A stretch of DNA of 55,909 nt from positions 1-55,909 of the forward strand of contig NZ_SMBP01000021.1 of the NCBI RefSeq assembly GCF_004341945.1, written 5' to 3'. Position numbers and translations under genes: made by a program. Shown here one piece after another: positions 35,588 through 41,111 of this stretch; the first letter of the stretch is position 1, and every line of letters starts with the position of its first letter. The notes beneath the pieces were generated by a model. It made no database searches and had not been told where the DNA came from. It saw only the letters and a program-made list of their open reading frames with translations. Origin of the DNA: Longicatena caecimuris (GTDB taxonomy: Bacteria; Bacillota_I; Bacilli_A; Erysipelotrichales; Erysipelotrichaceae).

Positions 35588-36442
35588 ATGAAAACAGCGT
35601 TTGTGACAGACAGTGGAACAGGTAAAACAGTTGAAGAATTAGCAAAGGAAGGTATTTTCAGCGTACCTTTACAGGTGAGCTATGACAATACAAACTATCA
35701 AGATCTGGAAGAATTAAGTATTGACCGCATTTATGAACTTATGCGTGATGGGGTGATGCTATCTACTTCATTGCCTTCACTTGGGAAAATTGAGGCTTTA
35801 TTTGAACATTTAAAAAATGACGGATATGAACAAATTTTTGCCGTACCGATTTGCAGTGGACTAAGCGGTACGATTAACGCTATGGAAATGTGTGCCAGAA
35901 CAGTAGGTTTAGCATTTGCTTATGTTGATTGTCATGTTACGGCGGTGGTACAGGAATATATGATAAAGACAGCCAAAAGGCTGCATGAAGAAGGCAAGAC
36001 AATTCAAGAAATCAAAGATGTGTTATCTCGTATCGTGGATACGACAGATACTTTGTTGTTGCCTAATGATCTACAGCATTTAAAGCGTGGCGGAAGATTA
36101 ACACCGTTGGCCGCAACCTTAGGGGGATTATTAAAAATCAAACCAATTCTGAAAATAAATAAAGAAACCAATGGAAAAATTGATGTTGTGGATAAGGTCA
36201 GAACCATGCATAAAGCAATGGATATGGCGATTGAAATCATGCGTAATGAGCATGTGGATGATAGTTATATGATAACAGTCGCACATGCGGATGATGCAGT
36301 AGAAGCAGAATATTATATGAATAAGATCAAAGCAGCCTTTCCTAATGCAAAGCATCAAATCATTAAGCTGGTAAGTGTCGTGGGAGTACATACCGGCAGA
36401 GGCTGTCAGGCTGTACAATATTTTAAAATGATACAGGAGTAA
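35588..36442 (+). CDS. DegV family fatty-acid-binding protein (copy 2)
   Basis: A 284-residue paralogue of the preceding gene with the same length and blocks (TDSGTGK, TSLPSLG, FAVPICSGLSGTINAM, LQHLKRGGRLTPLAATLGGLLKIKPIL). The pocket-lining regions differ more than the core, which fits different ligands. GGAGGGG lies before ATG 35588; a TTG 15 bases upstream overlaps this site and is rejected. Separate promoter and terminator mean the two copies can be controlled independently. Confidence 0.9.
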   Translation: MKTAFVTDSGTGKTVEELAKEGIFSVPLQVSYDNTNYQDLEELSIDRIYELMRDGVMLSTSLPSLGKIEALFEHLKNDGYEQIFAVPICSGLSGTINAMEMCARTVGLAFAYVDCHVTAVVQEYMIKTAKRLHEEGKTIQEIKDVLSRIVDTTDTLLLPNDLQHLKRGGRLTPLAATLGGLLKIKPILKINKETNGKIDVVDKVRTMHKAMDMAIEIMRNEHVDDSYMITVAHADDAVEAEYYMNKIKAAFPNAKHQIIKLVSVVGVHTGRGCQAVQYFKMIQE

Positions 36443-36480
36443 GGAAAAAGACCAATAACTTACGTGCTAAAGATTAGAAT

Positions 36481-36518
36481 AAACAGGAGAAGATGAAATC
36501 AATCAAATCCTGTTTTTT
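36481..36518 (+). terminator. Intrinsic terminator
   Basis: AAACAGGA (36481-36488) pairs with TCCTGTTT (36508-36515) within a six-T run. Confidence 0.8.
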
Positions 36519-36687
36519 CATGTGTTTTATATGAAAGCCATGTGCCCAAAAGAACTTTTTCAAGCCTTTTTTAAAAGTTAGTATTCCAATAATATCGTGT
36601 CAAGCGTTGAAATAAGGTTTGGGTTTCTCATTTCATCAAAACCTAGATGCATGTTAAATTATTGATCTTATGTTAAATGGTTTGCCT

Positions 36688-36886
36688 TATAATTTTCATT
36701 TTTTCAGTGAAAAAAAGAGCAAAAATCTGATTATCAGCATAATCACAGGGATTTTAAGTAATATAAACGAAAAATAAAAGAAATTTACCACTAATTTACT
36801 ACGATTGAAAGAACCTTGATACGACAAAGAAAACAGCATAAAAAAGCAAAAATGGCATTTCATACAGAATATGAGATGTCTTTTTT
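36688..36886 (+). ncRNA. Possible small RNA: -10-like element to free-standing terminator
   Basis: The 680-base gap 36443-37124 has no credible gene. Inside it, TATAAT occurs at 36688-36693, and a strong terminator sits at 36854-36886 (GGCATTTCATA pairs with TATGAGATGTC over 11 bp, then six T). About 160 bases lie between them with no ORF of note. No good -35 matches the -10. Another inverted repeat, TCAAGAG/CTCTTGA around an inner stem, lies at about 36955-36993. This could be a small RNA or a remnant of a deleted gene. Confidence 0.25.
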
Positions 36887-37059
36887 GTTGGTACGATACA
36901 GCATAAGTATTCTTTTTCTGCTTGACTATTAATCATTTTTTAGAACATGAATTGTCAAGAGCCTGTTGCGTAAGCAATGCTTGCACTCTTGATAAGACAT
37001 GGGATAAAAAATATTATGACAGATAGCAGAAAAGTAATGACTACATACTGGGTAAATGT

Positions 37060-37065
37060 TATAAT
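37060..37065 (+). promoter_or_regulatory. -10 element before the broken gene
   Basis: TATAAT 60 bases before ATG 37125, which also keeps a good AAGGAGG site. The expression signals survive although the gene is broken. Confidence 0.4.
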
Positions 37066-37124
37066 CTTATTGAAATATAAATAAATTTTTTAAACAATTT
37101 GTTTTTTATCTAAGGAGGTTTTTT

Positions 37125-37437
37125 ATGTTTGGCTTTGGAAAAAAACAGAATAAATCTTTATTCATAATGGGCACAGATTTTCGGTATATTGATAACTGTT
37201 CCTTGTTGTTTGGATATACCTTATTTACTCTCTGGTGATTTAGTTGAAGTTACAGGCGAAGTCACACAAGGCTCAATGTCTGGAGAAAACTCTAATAGTG
37301 AAAGAAGAATACATATTAGAGATGATAAAACGAGAGAAGAACATTCATTAAAGTATTAGGGAACAGGTAGTGATATAGGGGATAAAATAACTGTAAGATA
37401 TTTACCACATACAGAATATGGATATGTAGTTGAGTAA
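37125..37437 (+). pseudogene. Broken small protein gene (frameshift and in-frame stop)
   Basis: The frame opens with MFGFGKKQNKSLF after an AAGGAGG site and ends at TGA 37236. From 37234 a second frame reads GDLVEVTGEVTQGSMSGENS, hits TAG at 37357, then continues GTGSDIGDKITVRYLPHTEY to TAA 37435. Joined, they look like one small protein of about 100 residues with a membrane-proximal start and a beta-rich GDxVxV..GDKITVRYLP pattern. That pattern is seen in small bacterial proteins of unknown function, often near toxin-immunity loci. At least two lesions, plus a likely internal deletion, make it a pseudogene. Confidence 0.65.
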
Positions 37438-37475
37438 TATGAAAAATTCCCGTTTTATATTATGCTATATTATTA

Positions 37476-37585
37476 GTTGTAGAGACGGAGTGATCCAGAC
37501 ACGGTGGCAGGAAAATCTCTCGGATTTTTCTGCCATGTCTTGCAAGTGGCTGGTTCACTTCGTCTGTGAGTGAGCCTGTGGCGAG
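37476..37585 (+). repeat. GC-rich hairpin pair next to the oriT-like site
   Basis: GACA..TGGCAGGAAAATC (37499-37518) pairs with GATTTTTCTGCCA..TGTC (37523-37541). A second hairpin, GGTTCACT and AGTGAGCC, follows at about 37551-37577. The block is clearly richer in GC than its surroundings, which suggests imported DNA. It lies immediately upstream of the oriT-like repeat. Confidence 0.6.
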
Positions 37586-37595
37586 CGAAGATTAA

Positions 37596-37620
37596 GCCCC
37601 CGTTATCTAACAAGGGGGGC
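37596..37620 (+). mobile_element. Orphan oriT-like sequence of the Tn916/ICEBs1 type
   Basis: CCCCC (37597-37601), a loop containing TATCTAAC (37604-37611), and GGGGGG (37614-37619) reproduce the inverted repeat and nick-region core that I recall from oriT of Tn916 and ICEBs1 (CCCCC, then a loop ending CTAAC, then GGGGG), where a MobT/NicK-type relaxase cuts. No relaxase, integrase or conjugation gene is in the window, so this is probably the leftover of an excised or deleted element. It may still be mobilisable in trans. The assignment is from memory of those sites and needs alignment. Confidence 0.6.
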
Positions 37621-37643
37621 AGAAAAAACAAAAGACAATAGAC

Positions 37644-37696
37644 ATTTACAAACGTAAAACGTTGTATTTACAAGGTAAAACTGCATTTTATAAGGT
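37644..37696 (+). repeat. Tandem degenerate direct repeats, about 20-base period
   Basis: ATTTACAAACGTAAAAC (37644-37660), ATTTACAAGGTAAAAC (37666-37681) and ATTTTATAAGGTG (from 37685) occur at a spacing of 19-22 bases. They lie between the oriT-like site and the next start codon. They could be iteron-like or regulator-binding repeats. Confidence 0.5.
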
Positions 37697-37759
37697 GTGA
37701 TATAAAAAGTATCTATTTCACATGGCAAATATATAAACTTATCAAGGAGGATTATATAA

Positions 37760-37957
37760 ATGAATATTGCAATGATTTTAATAGGTGTTCTTATTTTTCT
37801 TTCTTTTCCATTTATTGTTTTGCAAAAAATCAAAAAAACGAAACAAGAAGATACATACGAGGCAAAGAAAAAATTAAATGTATTTCTTATTTGTATAATG
37901 CCTGTTCCAGTAATAGCTATTGTGCTTATTTTACTTGGTCTTAAAGCATTTATATAG
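37760..37957 (+). CDS. Small two-helix membrane protein, unknown function
   Basis: A 65-residue protein with membrane helices at about 3-22 and 41-62 and a basic/acidic loop (KKTKQEDTYEAKKK) between them. CAAGGAGG lies 8 bases before the ATG. It follows the oriT-like region and precedes the 322-residue orphan by 37 bases. I do not recognise it. Small two-helix proteins accompany both mobile elements and toxin-immunity cassettes. Confidence 0.6.
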   Translation: MNIAMILIGVLIFLSFPFIVLQKIKKTKQEDTYEAKKKLNVFLICIMPVPVIAIVLILLGLKAFI

Positions 37958-37994
37958 TAAACATCGGAACTTTACAAGTGAAATGAGGGACTCT

Positions 37995-38963
37995 ATGGAT
38001 AAAAAGGAACTTATAAAACTTTATTTACAAAATGTGGATAAAATGTTCGGATATGCCAACATGGACGCATATATTGATGAGCGATTAAAGAAATATATGA
38101 AATACTGTCAAAGTAAAAAGCAAGAAGAACAAATTATTATATGGCTGAAATTATTGCATGAAAATTTCGGAAAAAAGATTGTTTATTTAGGAAGTTATCT
38201 AGCATTACAAGAAAAGGATATGAGCTACTTAAATAATGCATTCAATTCGGCAGTAACATGGGGACAACTCACAATAACAAACAGCAGTTGCGACCATTCC
38301 ATTTACGCTTGGAATGTTTTACCGCATATATTCTGTGCAAACCGCTTTCGTGATATTGAAAATATATTTCCAAAAGAAAACGGACTTAGTAAGAATGGGT
38401 TAAAATCTGCGTGCAGTATTACAAATTTAGTGATGTATCTGTATTATCAAGAACCTGCGTGGAAACAATATGTGATTGAAGAAAGCAAAGGATTTTTGCA
38501 AGGAAAACATACATCAGAAGAAATGGCAGTGATAAGCACTTTCCTTTCATTGTTTGAAAAAGATTGGGAGAAATTTTCATTGGAATTAGCTAATCTCTGT
38601 AAAGCACATAAAAAATCAAAAGATTATGGCGAAAATCCGTTTACAAGAAAAATTTCCTTTTTTGCATTTGGATTGTATAACTTTGCAAGGTACTTGTATA
38701 AAGAAGAAGCGAAAAATATCATACTTCCTCAAAACGAATTTTTATTCGAGGATTTTAGAATTTATCAAGAAAGCAACAATTATCAAACGGGACAATCGTT
38801 TTGCGTTTTTGAAGAACCGCTATTGCTGTTGAATGATCTTGAAAAAATTGATTTACCGATTATGCACTTAACAGCGGGTAGAAAAAGGACTTTAGATATT
38901 GAAAATTACAGACAAGAAGTGATAAAGAAAATACAAGCACTTCATTACAATCAGAGCAGTTAG
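37995..38963 (+). CDS. Unknown protein, possibly an orphan immunity protein
   Basis: A 322-residue, mostly helical soluble protein without signal peptide or membrane helix. It has many aromatic residues and repeated helical segments (YLNNAFNSAVTWGQLT, NLVMYLYYQEPAWKQYVIEE, FLSLFEKDWEKFSLELANL). The character and a context of small orphan and broken genes recall polymorphic-toxin immunity proteins such as the Imm49 group, but I cannot confirm a family. GAGGGA lies 5 bases before ATG 37995; the frame is open upstream to 37920 without a ribosome site. A long terminator-like hairpin follows. Confidence 0.6.
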   Translation: MDKKELIKLYLQNVDKMFGYANMDAYIDERLKKYMKYCQSKKQEEQIIIWLKLLHENFGKKIVYLGSYLALQEKDMSYLNNAFNSAVTWGQLTITNSSCDHSIYAWNVLPHIFCANRFRDIENIFPKENGLSKNGLKSACSITNLVMYLYYQEPAWKQYVIEESKGFLQGKHTSEEMAVISTFLSLFEKDWEKFSLELANLCKAHKKSKDYGENPFTRKISFFAFGLYNFARYLYKEEAKNIILPQNEFLFEDFRIYQESNNYQTGQSFCVFEEPLLLLNDLEKIDLPIMHLTAGRKRTLDIENYRQEVIKKIQALHYNQSS

Positions 38964-39020
38964 TCTTAGGATTGAAGTGAACCCATAAAGTTGGACACAG
39001 ATTATCACACCCGACTGATT

Positions 39021-39058
39021 AAGGATTGATTCCTATATTGTATAGGAGTTAATCCTTT
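39021..39058 (+). terminator. Long terminator hairpin
   Basis: AAGGATTGATTCCTATA (39021-39037) pairs, with few mismatches, with TATAGGAGTTAATCCTT (39041-39057), followed by TTT. It ends the accessory genes. Confidence 0.75.
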
Positions 39059-39075
39059 TAATTTTACTGTGATTC

Positions 39076-39139
39076 TTTGTGTATTATAATAAAAAGCTAG
39101 GAATTAAATCGATTTAACTCCTAACTTTATAATACAAAA
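39076..39139. repeat. Long near-perfect inverted repeat centred on ATCGAT
   Basis: The two arms 39076-39110 and 39111-39139 are largely complementary (GTATTATA/TATAATAC, AAAGCTAGGAATTAAATC/GATTTAACTCCTAACTTT), with a 7-base offset on the left arm. The arms reuse the TAGGAGTTAA word of the terminator at 39021-39058. It could be a bidirectional terminator, a protein-binding palindrome or the edge of a small element. Confidence 0.6.
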
Positions 39140-39157
39140 GTCCCTTTTAAAGGGACT
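39139..39157 (-). terminator. Terminator of the sigma/anti-sigma operon
   Basis: On the minus strand AGTCCCTTT and AAAGGGACT form a palindromic stem followed by TTT. It overlaps the stop codon of the anti-sigma gene. Confidence 0.65.
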
Positions 39158-39944
39158 AATCATGATTGCCATGATGACGGTTTTGATGATGTGTTTCCTG
39201 ATTACTCTCATGTGCACGCTCACTATGACAGCCTTCAGGTACAGCGGAATCATCGTATTGTTCTAATAGCGCATATAATTTTTTCATACTATAGTTTGAC
39301 AATTCTTCAATTGTATAAGCTGCATCATAAGAACGTATTTGTTCAATCACACGATATTTGCCCTGACTTGTATGATGCGTCTTGGCCGCTTCATGTGTCT
39401 TGGAATCAATAGATGCACAGTGATATCGTTTTGCCGTAGCATTGCTTTTCAGATAAGCGCCAATTTCTTCCTCTAGACTTTTTTGCAGAGCTGCATCATC
39501 GGCATAGATCCCGACTTCCAAGATACCATTTGCTAAATATTTCTGATAGGTAGCATTCGCAAATAATAAAGTTAATGCCTCATCAAGTTCTTTGTTTTTA
39601 AGATCAATGCTCGCTAAAATCTGTTTCGCATCTTTATTGTAAGCTTTTGTTTGTAAAATGCGATGTTGCGCATCCACAGATAATTCCATACTTGGATTCA
39701 CATCTAAGGTGATGGTTGAGGCAATGGCTGCCGGTGAAGTTGGTTTTGTTGGAAGATCATCAACTTTCCAAGGCTGCCAAAGCATAACCAACAAAACACT
39801 GATCGCACATACGAGTGCTCCTTGCCATATTGGCAATGTTTTCTTATGACGTTGTTTTGATAAAACATACTGTAATGTTTTTTCTTTCGTTTCTTCACTG
39901 GCATGCAGCTGATCTAAGTCTTTTAATGGATTAGTCAAGATCAT
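39156..39944 (-). CDS. Anti-sigma factor (RsgI-like) with His-rich extracellular tail
   Basis: About 262 residues. A short cytoplasmic N-terminus (sigma-binding), one membrane helix (about 42-60, GALVCAISVLLVMLW), then an RsgI-like extracytoplasmic domain (STITLDVNPSMELSVDAQHR, DEALTLLFANATYQKYL). The last 20 residues are His-rich (QETHHQNRHHGNHD). The gene overlaps the sigma factor gene by 14-17 bases, the usual coupling of sigma and anti-sigma. GGGAGGTGATG precedes; GTG 39947, ATG 39944 and TTG 39938 are all possible starts, and the TTG has the best spacing. The His tail could sense metal, and the upstream His-rich protein supports that; this is inference. Confidence 0.8.
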   Translation of the reverse strand: MILTNPLKDLDQLHASEETKEKTLQYVLSKQRHKKTLPIWQGALVCAISVLLVMLWQPWKVDDLPTKPTSPAAIASTITLDVNPSMELSVDAQHRILQTKAYNKDAKQILASIDLKNKELDEALTLLFANATYQKYLANGILEVGIYADDAALQKSLEEEIGAYLKSNATAKRYHCASIDSKTHEAAKTHHTSQGKYRVIEQIRSYDAAYTIEELSNYSMKKLYALLEQYDDSAVPEGCHSERAHESNQETHHQNRHHGNHD

Positions 39945-40410
39945 CACCTCCCAGCATGATTTTCAAATCATCTTTTGCTCGTTTCAGCCAGGTATGAATC
40001 GTATTTTCTTTCTTTTGCAGAATATCTGCAATTTCACGAATCTTATAACCTTCATAATAATATAAATAAATAACATTGCGATAATTTGGTTTCAAATGAA
40101 GAACAGCATCCAACATTGTGGAATGCATAGAAGTAACACCGGGTGCATAACTTTCCAATTCATCACTCAAAATGACCTTACGGCGAAACCATGTAGTTAA
40201 AGTATCATGACATTCATTGATGGTCACCCTAATCAGCCATGCCTTTTCATGTTCATCATCATGAAAGCTTGATTGTTTCGCATATTTCAAAAAGACAGAT
40301 TGAAAAACATCATCCACATCACTCTCCTGTTTCATATGGATAAAGCAGATTTTGCGAATCATGTCCGCATAACGATGAATCGCTGTCCTCATTTCCTCTT
40401 CACTTCGCAT
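39931..40410 (-). CDS. ECF-type RNA polymerase sigma factor
   Basis: A 159-residue sigma-70 family protein with only regions 2 and 4. Region 2 is seen in DVDDVFQSVFLKYAKQ and EKAWLIRVTINECHD. Region 4 is a helix-turn-helix in YYYEGYKIREIADILQKKEN and TIHTWLKRAKDDLKIML. GAGGAA lies 4-5 bases before the ATG. It is the middle gene of a three-gene operon with the His-rich protein upstream and its anti-sigma downstream. AGTATACT at about 40432-40439 on this strand may be a promoter element. Confidence 0.92.
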   Translation of the reverse strand: MRSEEEMRTAIHRYADMIRKICFIHMKQESDVDDVFQSVFLKYAKQSSFHDDEHEKAWLIRVTINECHDTLTTWFRRKVILSDELESYAPGVTSMHSTMLDAVLHLKPNYRNVIYLYYYEGYKIREIADILQKKENTIHTWLKRAKDDLKIMLGGDDLD

Positions 40411-40458
40411 GGTTTCCTCATCCCTTATTCTTAGTATACTGAATTCTAATTGTTTTGC

Positions 40459-40950
40459 CTAGTGGTGATTTCCGTGATATCCTCTATTACAAGCAGTGTG
40501 ATTACTTCTTCCGCTACGTGTTTGTTTCATCTGGTAGTTACCTTTGTTTGGACATGGTATCTGTGTACGATGTTGCTTTTGACAATTTGGGCATAAGGTT
40601 TGGTTGTTGTTTTGACACTGTCTATTCTCGTTAGCGCAAGGCTGCTGATTTCTATATTGCGAATCATCATTATTGCTTACTGAACGCGTATTTGTAGTAT
40701 TTGTGGACACCGTTGTTGGCGTAAGAGGGCTTTTTTGTTTTGGGGTGGCTGTTTTTATAGATGCCTTGTTTTGAGATATCGCATGGTGTGTTTCTTTATG
40801 CTTTTGTGTATTGTCACAATGTTCATGTGTTTCATAACCATGATGAACACCAAAATGTGGAAAGGTGTCAGCTTTTGCCTTCAATAAAGTTATTGAGAGT
40901 ATAAGGGTGGCAGCGACTGCAATTACGACGACTGTTTTTTTCTTCTTCAT
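40459..40950 (-). CDS. Secreted His/Cys/Gln/Asn-rich protein, probably metal-binding
   Basis: A 163-residue protein with a signal peptide (MKKKKTVVVIAVAATLILSITLLKA, written here as its first helix) and a low-complexity mature part. That part has 16 or more His (FPHFGVHHGYETHEHC, KHKETHH, RGYHGNHH) and Cys in CPNCQK and related pairs, with Thr/Asn/Gln linkers. Composition suggests binding of Zn, Ni or Cu outside the cell. AAGGAGG lies 8 bases before ATG 40950; an upstream GTG overlaps this site. It is likely the lead gene and first target of the sigma/anti-sigma pair downstream. No family recognised. Confidence 0.7.
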   Translation of the reverse strand: MKKKKTVVVIAVAATLILSITLLKAKADTFPHFGVHHGYETHEHCDNTQKHKETHHAISQNKASIKTATPKQKSPLTPTTVSTNTTNTRSVSNNDDSQYRNQQPCANENRQCQNNNQTLCPNCQKQHRTQIPCPNKGNYQMKQTRSGRSNHTACNRGYHGNHH

Positions 40951-41058
40951 AATAAATTCCTCCTTGAGTACCTTGTACACCTATAACACGATGCTATTTT
41001 ATAAAACCTTTCAAATTTTTTGTTTTTTTTAAAATAATGCGATTCAGAATGCGAAAAG

Positions 41059-41088
41059 TTAGGCGAAAAGGTCATACTAATGTATAAT
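41059..41088 (+). promoter_or_regulatory. Promoter of uvrA
   Basis: TATAAT at 41083-41088 with a weak TTAGGC at 41059-41064 (18-base spacer). No LexA-type operator was recognised. Confidence 0.5.
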
Positions 41089-41111
41089 AGTAGTTGTTTG
41101 GAGGTAGAAAT

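Noticed and set aside
37125-37437. Programmed frameshift or TGA/TAG recoding in the small gene
   Set aside because: There are two separate lesions and no slippery site or recoding hairpin, and the neighbourhood is decayed. A pseudogene is simpler.
39156-39944. RsgI-like anti-sigma as a polysaccharide sensor
   Set aside because: There is no carbohydrate-binding module. The extracellular part is short and ends in a His-rich tail, so I prefer another input, though this is not settled.
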